A DNA stretch of 32,596 nucleotides, taken from positions 1 to 32,596 of the forward strand of contig JAEMQE010000062.1 in assembly GCA_022758945.1 (NCBI GenBank). The letters run 5' to 3'. This document shows, piece by piece, positions 1 to 6,896 of the stretch. Source of the stretch: Lentimicrobium sp. GTDB lineage: Bacteria > Bacteroidota > Bacteroidia > Flavobacteriales > Flavobacteriaceae. Positions within the stretch are counted from its first letter, which is position 1. The number at the start of each line of letters is the position of its first letter. Below the pieces are notes generated by a model that worked only from the letters and a program-made list of their open reading frames with translations, was not told the DNA's origin and ran no database searches. A program made the position numbers and the translations under genes.

Positions 1-2768
1 TTGTATGTGAATTTGTTGCGAATACCACCAATCAAATCTGGGTTGATATCTCCAATGATATTATTAGTAGAAGAGTTGAGTACGTATCTACCATTTTTTA
101 CAATTTTAGGACCTTCTGTATTAACAACACCAGCTACAGGAGTAGCAGTATAGTATGTAAAATCTGTTCCTTTGATAATTCCTAATGGTTGTCCTACTAC
201 AGCATTCAAAGAAACACCACCTTGGAAACTATTCAATTGTAAGTTTTCGATTCCAGGAGCTAAACCAACAACCGTACTTTTGTTTGTTGACCAGTTTACA
301 AAGATGTCCCAAGCAAAATCTTTAGTTCTTATAGGAGTAACATTAAATTGAACCTCAACACCTTTGTTTTCAATATCAGCTGCATTTACATATTTACTTG
401 AATATCCAGTTGTTGTAGAAAATGGTACTGCAATAGCCTCACCAGAGTTTTCGTTTTTATAAACGGCTACGTCAAATCCTAATCTTCTGTTAAAGAATTG
501 CATTTCTAAACCTAGCTCTTGAGCAACTGTTTTAATTGGCTCTAGATTTGGATTATTTTTAGTACTGTTTACAGAATACAATTGGTTACCATTAAATGGG
601 TCAAATTTTGTATAAGTATCTACAAGTGATTGACCTGGTGTTCCAAGTGGGCTTTCAGAATAACCACCTCTTAATTTACCAAAGGATAACCAATCTTGGT
701 TCACTAATTTGGTAAACACAAAACTTGCTGAAACTGAATTACTGAACAAAGCATTGTTGTCTTTTGGCAAGTTGGAGAAAGCATCTCTTCTTGATGTAGC
801 ATCTAAAAACAACATATCTTTGTATCCAAAAGATACTGAGGCATAATAACTGTTTACACCATCTTTAACATCTGATTCTAAAGGGAAAGGAACAGTGCTT
901 ACTGAATTGGTTAAGCTATAAATTCCAGGAATAATAAGTCCTCCTTCAGTTGAAGCTAAAATAGAATTTATAGAAGATCTTTTAGCACTTCCACCCAAGA
1001 TTCCGTTAAAGCTGAAGGCTTCAGAGAAATTATGTTTGAATGTTAAGATGAAATCATAGTTTTGTTCAGAGAAGTTTCTGTTATATCTTTGGTATCCAGA
1101 ACCTTCATCATTTCTGTTGATTCCAAATTCAGCAGGAACAGAACCTGCTGCTCTTCTTTCTTCTCTAATTTCAGCAAAGGAATCATTAGATACTTTACCA
1201 GTTGCAGTTAACCAATCTGTAAGTTTGTAATCCAGTTTTGCATAACCTGTAAAACGGTTTCTGCTGTCGTTTTGATAGTTTTTATATCTGGTGAAGTATG
1301 GATTGTCCCAGTATATTGGAGTTAAATTATCTGGGTCAGACCAGTTCCAGGTTACGTTTTGACCTCCGGATCTTTCATAAACTTGTTGTAGTTCTTTAAT
1401 GTCCACATTAGTTTGAAACCATTGACGGAACATACCAGTGATGTTGTCGTTATATCCAGTTGAGTTTCTACCAGTTGTAGCTTCTGAAGTATAAGCTGCA
1501 TAAGAACTTAATGATAATCTATCAGTAAACTGATGATTTAATTTTAAACTGAAGCTATTTCTTTTCAATTCACTGTTTGGCATAATACCATTTTGTTTGA
1601 TATTGTTGTAGTTAAAAACAACGTTAGTTTTTTCATTACCATCCTCCAAAGAGATAGAGTTTGATATAGAAAAAGGATCATTGAAAAAAGTAATAGGACC
1701 GTTTTTAGCAGCTGTCCAAGGAGTTGCTTTTCCATAACTATCAGAGTAAGGAGTGAAAGCATTCCAGTTGTACACCAATTTGTTTGGATCAAAAGCAGCT
1801 CCAAAAGAAGCATCTTCAGAAGTTGGTACAACTAGATCATCAATACCATCACCGTTGATGTCTCTATACAAGAACAATCCGGTTGGGTCTTCATAATAAG
1901 GACCATAACCTGCTCCGTATTTGTTTTGATAAGTTGGGAAAGTTGATTTGTCAATGTTTCCACCTACAACTTCAGAGCTAATGGTAACTCCCATTCCTTT
2001 TTTAGTTTTCCCTTTTTTAGTAGTAATCATTATTACACCATTACCAGCTAAATATCCGTATAATGCAGATGCAGCAGCACCTTTCAATACGTTTACAGAT
2101 TCAATATCGTCTGGATTCACATCCATACCATTGTTTCCATAATCGTAAGTGGTTCCTCTACCACTAGTTTGAGAACCTGTGTTTGAGTTTGTGTTAGCAT
2201 TATTGATTGGCATACCATCAATAACAATAAGCATTTCATTGGTTTGACCAAGTGCTTTAACTCCTCTGGAGATGGCACTAGTTGATCCTCCAAAGTTGTT
2301 GTTTCTTTTAATGTTAACCCCGGCAACTTTACCAGAGAGTTCATTTAAGAAATTTCCACTATTGGCACCAGCAGTCAAATCTTCTGCTTTAACCTCTTGC
2401 GTGGCATAACCAAGAGATTTTTTTTCTCTTTTAATACCCAAAGCTGTTGTAACAACAACTTCACTTAATTGTTCTGCATCTGATTGCATTTTTACATTAA
2501 TAGAAGCTGAACTAGCTTTAATCTCTTGGGCTTTCATCCCAACATAGCTAAAAATCAAGACTTGGCTTGACGATGCTTTGATAGAATATTTTCCATCAAA
2601 ATCAGTTTGTGTTCCAGATTTAGTTCCTTTTACTAATACGCTCACGCCTGGTAAAGGCATTCCTGCATTGTCAGAAACAGTACCCGAAACAGCTCTCTCT
2701 TGCGCAAAAGTAATTTGCGCCACAAGTACTACTAATAGTACTAAGAATCCATTAAACTTTAGTTTCAT
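1..2768 (-). CDS. SusC/RagA-family TonB-dependent outer membrane receptor (C-terminus beyond window)
   Basis: The frame is open from the ATG at 2766-2768 to the window edge, about 922 codons. Family members are usually near 1000 residues, so roughly 80-100 residues are missing. Residues 1-22 form a signal peptide (hydrophobic LVLLVVLVA, cleavage before QERAVSG). A CarboxypepD_reg-like domain follows at about 25-100 (PLPGVSVLVKGT, TDFDGKYSI), then the SusC signature LSEVVVTTALGIKREKKSLG and a plug domain with VIDGMPINN and LKGAAASALYG. The rest is a beta-barrel; the last visible residues, NPDLIGGIRNKFTY, are typical of the late barrel. SusC proteins import oligosaccharides or peptides across the outer membrane with a SusD lipoprotein, which would lie beyond position 1. 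The substrate cannot be told from the sequence. No exact TAnnTTTG promoter was found in the short gap upstream. Confidence 0.93.
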   Translation of the reverse strand, partial: MKLKFNGFLVLLVVLVAQITFAQERAVSGTVSDNAGMPLPGVSVLVKGTKSGTQTDFDGKYSIKASSSQVLIFSYVGMKAQEIKASSASINVKMQSDAEQLSEVVVTTALGIKREKKSLGYATQEVKAEDLTAGANSGNFLNELSGKVAGVNIKRNNNFGGSTSAISRGVKALGQTNEMLIVIDGMPINNANTNSNTGSQTSGRGTTYDYGNNGMDVNPDDIESVNVLKGAAASALYGYLAGNGVIMITTKKGKTKKGMGVTISSEVVGGNIDKSTFPTYQNKYGAGYGPYYEDPTGLFLYRDINGDGIDDLVVPTSEDASFGAAFDPNKLVYNWNAFTPYSDSYGKATPWTAAKNGPITFFNDPFSISNSISLEDGNEKTNVVFNYNNIKQNGIMPNSELKRNSFSLKLNHQFTDRLSLSSYAAYTSEATTGRNSTGYNDNITGMFRQWFQTNVDIKELQQVYERSGGQNVTWNWSDPDNLTPIYWDNPYFTRYKNYQNDSRNRFTGYAKLDYKLTDWLTATGKVSNDSFAEIREERRAAGSVPAEFGINRNDEGSGYQRYNRNFSEQNYDFILTFKHNFSEAFSFNGILGGSAKRSSINSILASTEGGLIIPGIYSLTNSVSTVPFPLESDVKDGVNSYYASVSFGYKDMLFLDATSRRDAFSNLPKDNNALFSNSVSASFVFTKLVNQDWLSFGKLRGGYSESPLGTPGQSLVDTYTKFDPFNGNQLYSVNSTKNNPNLEPIKTVAQELGLEMQFFNRRLGFDVAVYKNENSGEAIAVPFSTTTGYSSKYVNAADIENKGVEVQFNVTPIRTKDFAWDIFVNWSTNKSTVVGLAPGIENLQLNSFQGGVSLNAVVGQPLGIIKGTDFTYYTATPVAGVVNTEGPKIVKNGRYVLNSSTNNIIGDINPDLIGGIRNKFTY

Positions 2769-2852
2769 TTTTAAATATTTTGAATTAGTGAGACAAAAAT
2801 CTTAATAATTTGTTAACTTTCCTAATAAATGAAAACCTTTTTTTGATTAGTA

Positions 2853-3239
2853 TCAAAATTTAACATTATAACATATAGTAATGATAGTGTTATAAAATTT
2901 GATTTGTTGGTTTTTGGCGCTTCCATTTGCAATAGCTAATTTTAGTAAACCGTTTTTGGTTTGCACACCTAAACCAAGTCCAAATCCTAGTAGATTTCCT
3001 TTGCTATTTGTGCTATCATCCTGATAATAGCCGTAATCGATAATTGAATGCAAGTACAAATCAGGAGAAATTATATAGCGATATTCTGTAATAATAGCGG
3101 TCATAAAACTAGCTTGTAGGCTATTTTCGGCAAATCCTCGAATGGATTTGATGCCTCCAAATCGATATAACTCATTGATAATATAAGTGTCGCTTTTCAA
3201 AAAATAATTTTGATAATTTATGTTAAAACAGTTTTTTTT
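2853..3239 (-). pseudogene. Decayed duplicate of the 3' end of the Omp85-like gene
   Basis: The minus strand encodes a close copy of the last ~128 residues of the intact Omp85-like protein at 3893-5659, starting at KKNCFNINYQNYF and ending at YNVKF plus a TGA stop. The copies align at a constant offset of 1040 bases without net indels. In the 60 bases from 3061, 52 match position 4101 onward. Similarity ends sharply at 3239/4279, inside a run of T. There is no start codon or signal peptide at the upstream end; the ATG at 3198-3200 is internal to the homology. A 115-residue fragment of an outer membrane barrel without signal peptide or POTRA region should not fold or be exported. It is best read as a remnant of a partial tandem duplication. 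Confidence 0.8.
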
Positions 3240-3240
3240 C

Positions 3241-3288
3241 TTTTAAACCATTAAGTCCCGATAGATTTCGGGACTTAATGGTTTAAAA
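3241..3288. repeat. Perfect 21-bp inverted repeat with 6-base loop
   Basis: Arms at 3241-3261 and 3268-3288 are exact reverse complements; the loop is TAGATT. The element directly abuts the sharp end of the Omp85 duplicate and lies downstream of the toxin gene on the minus strand. It could stop transcription of the toxin operon, but on the minus strand it is followed by an A-run, not a T-run, so it is not a standard intrinsic terminator. Its core CCCGATAG also occurs in two other palindromic elements of this window. Confidence 0.85.
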
Positions 3289-3332
3289 AGTGTTAAAGTG
3301 AAATTTTTGTTCTGCTTAGTGACCAGTTAAAT

Positions 3333-3590
3333 TTAATAATGACCTCTCATACTTTCAATTTCGATTGTATTTATTTTTACATTGTAAACTAATCGATGTT
3401 CTTGGTTTATTCTTCTTGACCAAGAACCAGATAGGCTATGTTTTAACTGTTCGGGCTTGCCAATGCCTTCAAAAGGATTTTCTTGTATGGCAATAATCAA
3501 TTCTTTTATTTTATTTTGAATCGATTTATTTCCTGATTTCTTCCAAAACTTTAAATCATCTACTGCGGCTGGTAAATAGATTATTTCCAT
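3333..3590 (-). CDS. yoeB: Txe/YoeB-family toxin (type II toxin-antitoxin, mRNA interferase)
   Basis: The 85-residue product matches YoeB in length and pattern: NPFEGIGKPEQLKHSLSG, then WSRRINQEHRLVY, and the C-terminal RGHY. E47, R66 and H84 align with the catalytic Glu46, Arg65 and His83 of E. coli YoeB, so the enzyme looks active. YoeB cuts mRNA in the ribosomal A site and is held inactive by its YefM-type antitoxin. The start codon lies inside the last codons of the antitoxin gene (10-base overlap), which suggests translational coupling with antitoxin made first. The pair sits between an intact Omp85-like gene and a duplicated fragment of its 3' end. Confidence 0.92.
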   Translation of the reverse strand: MEIIYLPAAVDDLKFWKKSGNKSIQNKIKELIIAIQENPFEGIGKPEQLKHSLSGSWSRRINQEHRLVYNVKINTIEIESMRGHY

Positions 3591-3817
3591 AAATCTTCAA
3601 TTGCTATTTTTACCCCCAAACCTTGCTTGGAATCTTCTCGTGCTTGCAATATTTTTTTTACAAACTCAGGGTCATAAGGACTTTCTTCTATTTCTTCAAT
3701 TGGAACAACTGCAAAAGATCTGCCTTTTCCCCGATGAATTATTAATTTTTCCTCTTGGGCAATGTCTAAATATTTTTTAATATTTCCTCTAAATTCACTT
3801 ACGCTAATTGTTTTCAT
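3581..3817 (-). CDS. Phd/YefM-family antitoxin of the YoeB pair
   Basis: The 78-residue protein opens with MKTISVSEFRGNIKKYLD, the N-terminal pattern of Phd/YefM antitoxins, in which this part dimerises and binds operator DNA. The GRSFAVVPIEEIEE stretch follows, and the C-terminal part (about 45-78, charged) is the expected toxin-wrapping segment. It directly precedes and overlaps the toxin gene by 10 bases, the usual order for this family. A palindrome over its promoter (3838-3857) is the probable binding site of the antitoxin or the toxin-antitoxin complex, giving conditional autorepression. Family assignment is firm from context and N-terminus; assignment to YefM proper is less sure. Confidence 0.87.
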   Translation of the reverse strand: MKTISVSEFRGNIKKYLDIAQEEKLIIHRGKGRSFAVVPIEEIEESPYDPEFVKKILQAREDSKQGLGVKIAIEDLWK

Positions 3818-3834
3818 CTTTATGTAGTTTTATA

Positions 3835-3857
3835 CAAAAGTACAATTTTTTGTACTT
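3835..3857 (-). promoter_or_regulatory. Toxin-antitoxin promoter element with overlapping palindromic operator
   Basis: On the minus strand TACTTTTG (3835-3842) fits the Bacteroidota -7 element TAnnTTTG, 17 bases upstream of the antitoxin start codon. It overlaps a perfect 8-bp palindrome, AAGTACAA-N4-TTGTACTT (3838-3857). No good -33 TTG was found at the expected distance. The overlap is what an autorepressed toxin-antitoxin promoter would show. Confidence 0.5.
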
Positions 3858-3892
3858 ATTTTATTAAATCAGTATTAAAATAGTCACAGCCC

Positions 3893-5659
3893 CTAGAAGT
3901 TCGTTTTGAAACTAATAGTTACAATTGTATTTGTGCCTTTTATTTCTTGGGTTTTTGTACTCCCATTTGCAATAGCCAATTTTAGTAATCCGTTTCTGGT
4001 TTGCACCCCCAATCCAAGTCCAAATCCTAGTAGATTTCCTTTTTTATTTGAGCTATCATCCTGATAATAGCCATAATCCATAATAGAATGCATGTACAAA
4101 TCCGGGGAAATTATATAGCGATATTCTGTGATAATTGCCGTCATAAAATTGGCTTGCAGGCTATTTTCGGCAAATCCTCGAATGGAATTGATGCCTCCAA
4201 AACGATATAATTCATTGATGATATACGTGTCGCTTTTCAAAAAATAATTTTGATAATTTATGTTAAAACAGTTTTTTTTGTTCAAATAGAAGTTATGCAT
4301 TGCGTTAATGTTGATATAAGTCTGTTTACTTCTACCCGCAGTTTCGGCTAAGTCTGTCGTTGTTCTTTTTCCTAGTCCCATAGTAATGGAAAGATTCGTC
4401 TTTTTTGGAAAAGTGGAATTTACGAAATCAAATTTTGAATATTCTAAATTTGCTGTGAGAAATGAGTTTTTGTAATCGCTGATGGTGCTATTATTTGTGT
4501 TTTGTATGTCACTGGATTCGGTAGATTGATATCCTAAATAAATCCGAGTGTTGTAATCTGCAAAATAGCCCAAATCAATGGCCGTTTTGGTGTTTTGATA
4601 GATACTGTCTTGTTTGAATATATAAATTTGGGCTTTCAAGCCTATAGGGCTTTTGAAAATGTAGGGTAAATCAATGCTTGTTTTGAATGTTTTTTGGTTG
4701 TTTCCGTCACTTTTCCAATAAAGCGAAAATTGCTCTCCAGCTTTAATAGTGTTTTCTAAAACTAAATCCAAATAGCCATTGAAGGTTAATTTGCCATTTT
4801 CATTGTTGGCAAAACCGATAAAGCCATCAAAAGTATTAGACTTCCTTTTTTCGAGATATACATATATTTTGGTGGTATCTTGAGTAAATAATAGTTCAGG
4901 ATTTTTAACCTGATTTACAAAACCAAATTTTTCAAAATCATCCTGAACCTTGCGGACTGTTTCTTGATTCAAAATGGTATTTCGGTACTTGCGATTCATT
5001 TGTTTTAAATGTCCTTTTGGAAAACTACCTTTTTTGCTGCTTTCGCCAAATTGCACCACAATTTCATCCAATTCTCTTTGCCTGCCGGAATCAAATTGTA
5101 AGTCCGCAAACAGCAGATTTTTTTTCTTTTGGATGTTGACCAATTGTAGTTTGGCTAAGGCATAGCCATTTTGCTCCAGTTTTTGTAAACTGCTATTCAA
5201 AAAAGATTCTATTTCACTATAAGGAAGGATTAAACTGTCTTTTGTTTTGTCCAACCCAATCAAGTCTTTAATTATGCTATTATTGTCAATTCTAGTTTTG
5301 GCTCCCTCTCCTTTGGATTCCCGATAGTTAACGGGAGGGGAGAGGATTTTTCTACCTATATATATATGTATCGATTTGATTTGTGTTCCCAAGCTGATTT
5401 TCGCAGTATATGTGGAGTCGTTTTCCTTACTGTTTTCGAGTATTTGATTTTCGATGTACCCAATTTTGGATAGTCTTTCTGACAAAGTGTTTACTTCGTC
5501 GGCAACGGCTTTGGCGTTAGCGTGCAAGGAATTGTATTTTAAGGAATCGATGACTTTAGTTTCGATAGTCGAGTTTCCAATTATTTTCAATTGAAAATTT
5601 TGGGCAAAACAATTCGCACCAAAGGTAATTAACAATAAAATGAAGATTAAGGGTTTCAA
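3893..5659 (-). CDS. Omp85-like outer membrane protein with POTRA-type N-terminus
   Basis: The 588-residue protein has a signal peptide (about 1-19, cut after NCFA). A periplasmic region of about 20-270 contains POTRA-like segments (IKSIHIYIG near 95; LDEIVVQFGESSKKGSFPKGHL and the DFEKFGFVNQV stretch). A C-terminal beta-barrel follows, with the late motifs RFGGINSIRGFAENSL and GLGLGVQTRNGLLKLAIANG and a terminal Phe as in Omp85/TpsB barrels. The layout fits the BamA/TamA/ShlB superfamily, which inserts or exports proteins at the outer membrane. It is shorter than BamA (about 800 residues) and its client is unknown. Residues 106-120 look like an in-frame palindromic insertion. It is divergent from rpsL, and its own promoter probably lies at 5688-5718. 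Confidence 0.85.
   Translation of the reverse strand: MKPLIFILLLITFGANCFAQNFQLKIIGNSTIETKVIDSLKYNSLHANAKAVADEVNTLSERLSKIGYIENQILENSKENDSTYTAKISLGTQIKSIHIYIGRKILSPPVNYRESKGEGAKTRIDNNSIIKDLIGLDKTKDSLILPYSEIESFLNSSLQKLEQNGYALAKLQLVNIQKKKNLLFADLQFDSGRQRELDEIVVQFGESSKKGSFPKGHLKQMNRKYRNTILNQETVRKVQDDFEKFGFVNQVKNPELLFTQDTTKIYVYLEKRKSNTFDGFIGFANNENGKLTFNGYLDLVLENTIKAGEQFSLYWKSDGNNQKTFKTSIDLPYIFKSPIGLKAQIYIFKQDSIYQNTKTAIDLGYFADYNTRIYLGYQSTESSDIQNTNNSTISDYKNSFLTANLEYSKFDFVNSTFPKKTNLSITMGLGKRTTTDLAETAGRSKQTYININAMHNFYLNKKNCFNINYQNYFLKSDTYIINELYRFGGINSIRGFAENSLQANFMTAIITEYRYIISPDLYMHSIMDYGYYQDDSSNKKGNLLGFGLGLGVQTRNGLLKLAIANGSTKTQEIKGTNTIVTISFKTNF
5302..5345. repeat. Palindromic element inserted in frame in the Omp85-like gene
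   Basis: CCTCTCC (5305-5311) pairs with GGAGAGG (5339-5345), and CCCG (5320-5323) pairs with CGGG (5332-5335), giving a two-part hairpin inside the coding region. It is GC-rich compared with its surroundings. It encodes residues 106-120 (LSPPVNYRESKGEGA), unlike the flanking POTRA-type sequence. It contains the octamer CCCGATAG also present at 3257-3264 and, inverted, at 23283-23290. I read it as a small mobile palindrome tolerated in frame; that is inference. Confidence 0.55.
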
Positions 5660-5687
5660 ATGAATCTAAATTTTAATAAATGTAACG

Positions 5688-5718
5688 CAAATATCTGTTG
5701 TTTGTGATAAAATCACAA
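5688..5718 (-). promoter_or_regulatory. Candidate promoter of the Omp85-like gene with palindromic operator
   Basis: On the minus strand TTG (5716-5718), 20 bases, then GATATTTG (5688-5695) resembles a Bacteroidota promoter with one mismatch in the -7 element. The -33 region and spacer carry a perfect palindrome, TTGTGAT-AAA-ATCACAA (5702-5718 on the plus strand), positioned to control this promoter. Its half sites TGTGA/TCACA recall CRP sites, but the spacing is 5 and not 6. Confidence 0.4.
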
Positions 5719-5844
5719 GGTTAAATATTCTAATCGAAACAGCTATAAATGTATTGTTTTATTTTTCAGTAAGAATATTTTTGTCAATTCTGTATTCCAT
5801 TAAAAAACAAATATTTACTTCTTGCAAAATTTAATTAATTATGA

Positions 5845-5894
5845 TTTGTTTAGAAAAAAATAATTACTACATTTGCAACCCCGTAAAAAGCGGG
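5845..5894 (+). promoter_or_regulatory. Promoter of the ribosomal protein operon, with start-site hairpin
   Basis: TTTG (5845-5848), 19 bases, TACATTTG (5868-5875) is an exact Bacteroidota -33/-7 pair. Transcription should start at about 5880-5884, leaving a leader of about 45 bases before rpsL. The first transcribed bases would form a small hairpin, CCCG-TAAAAAG-CGGG (5880-5894). Confidence 0.72.
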
Positions 5895-5928
5895 AAATTT
5901 AATATATAAGAAATTTTTAGTATTAATT

Positions 5929-6312
5929 ATGCCAACAATTCAACAATTAGTAAGAACAGGAAGAACTCAGATAACTAAGAAGAGTAAATCGGTTGCTTTA
6001 GATTCTTGTCCTCAAAGAAGAGGGGTTTGTACGCGTGTTTACACTACTACACCAAAAAAACCAAACTCTGCAATGCGTAAAGTAGCGCGTGTACGTTTGA
6101 CAAATGGTAATGAAGTAAATGCCTACATCCCTGGTGAAGGACACAATCTACAAGAGCACTCGATAGTATTAGTTAGGGGTGGAAGGGTAAAAGATTTACC
6201 AGGAGTTAGATATCACATCGTTCGTGGTGCGCTTGATACATCAGGTGTAGCAGGAAGAACGCAAAGAAGATCTAAGTATGGTGCTAAACGCCCAAAAGAA
6301 GCAAAAAAGTAA
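5929..6312 (+). CDS. rpsL: 30S ribosomal protein S12
   Basis: S12 (uS12) sits at the decoding centre of the 30S subunit and governs tRNA selection accuracy. The 127-residue sequence has the family core VCTRVYTTTPKKPNSAMRK and GGRVKDLPGVRYH. Lys43 and Lys88, the usual sites of streptomycin resistance changes, are both the wild-type lysine. Asp89, the methylthiolation site in other bacteria, is present. It is the first gene of the merged operon, about 45 bases after the predicted transcription start. It is followed by a 97-base gap, much longer than most gaps downstream. Confidence 0.98.
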   Translation: MPTIQQLVRTGRTQITKKSKSVALDSCPQRRGVCTRVYTTTPKKPNSAMRKVARVRLTNGNEVNAYIPGEGHNLQEHSIVLVRGGRVKDLPGVRYHIVRGALDTSGVAGRTQRRSKYGAKRPKEAKK

Positions 6313-6346
6313 TTTGAAAAAAGATTAGGAGTTTGGGGATTCAAAA

Positions 6347-6362
6347 GTTTAGTAATCTAAAC
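6347..6362 (+). other. Small hairpin in the rpsL-rpsG gap
   Basis: GTTTAG-TAAT-CTAAAC is a perfect 6-bp stem with a 4-base loop in the 97-base gap 6313-6409. No T-run follows and I see no promoter match, so it is not a clear terminator. It could be an RNA-processing or protein-binding site. Confidence 0.35.
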
Positions 6363-6409
6363 CTTTAATTCTTTATAAACTTTTATGACCTTTTCTAAAA
6401 CAAAAAGAA

Positions 6410-6886
6410 ATGAGAAAAAGAGCGGCAAAGAAAAGACCACTTTTACCAGATCCAAGGTTTAACGACCAATTGGTAACACGTTTTGTAAACAACTTAATGT
6501 GGGACGGTAAGAAATCAACAGCTTTTAAAGTTTTTTATGATGCAATTGACATTATAGAAACTAAAAAGCAAGATGCAGAAAAACCATCATTAGACATCTG
6601 GAAAGATGCTTTAACTAACGTTATGCCTCACGTAGAAGTACGTAGTCGTAGAGTTGGTGGAGCTACATTCCAAATTCCAATGCAAATTAGACCAGACAGA
6701 AAAATCTCTATGGCTATGAAATGGTTAATTCTTTATTCAAGAAGAAGAAACGAAAAATCAATGGCACAAAGATTAGCTTCAGAATGTTTAGCTGCGGCTA
6801 AAGAAGAAGGAGCTGCTGTTAAGAAAAGAATGGATACTCACAAAATGGCAGAAGCTAACAAAGCTTTCTCTCACTTTAGATTTTAA
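6410..6886 (+). CDS. rpsG: 30S ribosomal protein S7
   Basis: S7 (uS7) nucleates assembly of the 30S head and contacts E-site tRNA. The 158 residues match the bacterial family length. The signature DPRFNDQLVTRFVNNLMWDGKKS lies near the N-terminus (broken here only by reading order), VRSRRVGGATFQIP forms the beta-hairpin arm, and the C-terminus is AFSHFRF. The start is the ATG after an A-rich stretch. fusA follows after 10 bases, keeping the str order rpsL-rpsG-fusA. In E. coli S7 is the translational repressor of the str operon; whether that holds here is not visible. Confidence 0.98.
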   Translation: MRKRAAKKRPLLPDPRFNDQLVTRFVNNLMWDGKKSTAFKVFYDAIDIIETKKQDAEKPSLDIWKDALTNVMPHVEVRSRRVGGATFQIPMQIRPDRKISMAMKWLILYSRRRNEKSMAQRLASECLAAAKEEGAAVKKRMDTHKMAEANKAFSHFRF

Positions 6887-6896
6887 TTCTTAAGAA

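Noticed and set aside
2853..3200. A 115-codon frame as a separate small outer membrane gene
   Set aside because: It is homologous only to the end of the neighbouring Omp85-like protein, has no signal peptide, and the homology continues upstream of its ATG; a gene fragment is the better reading.
3241..3288. Palindrome as an intrinsic terminator of the toxin operon
   Set aside because: On the minus strand it is followed by A and not T, so it lacks the U-tract; kept as a repeat.
5702..5718. CRP binding site
   Set aside because: The half sites fit, but the spacing is five bases and not six, and there is no evidence of a CRP regulon here; reported only as a palindrome.
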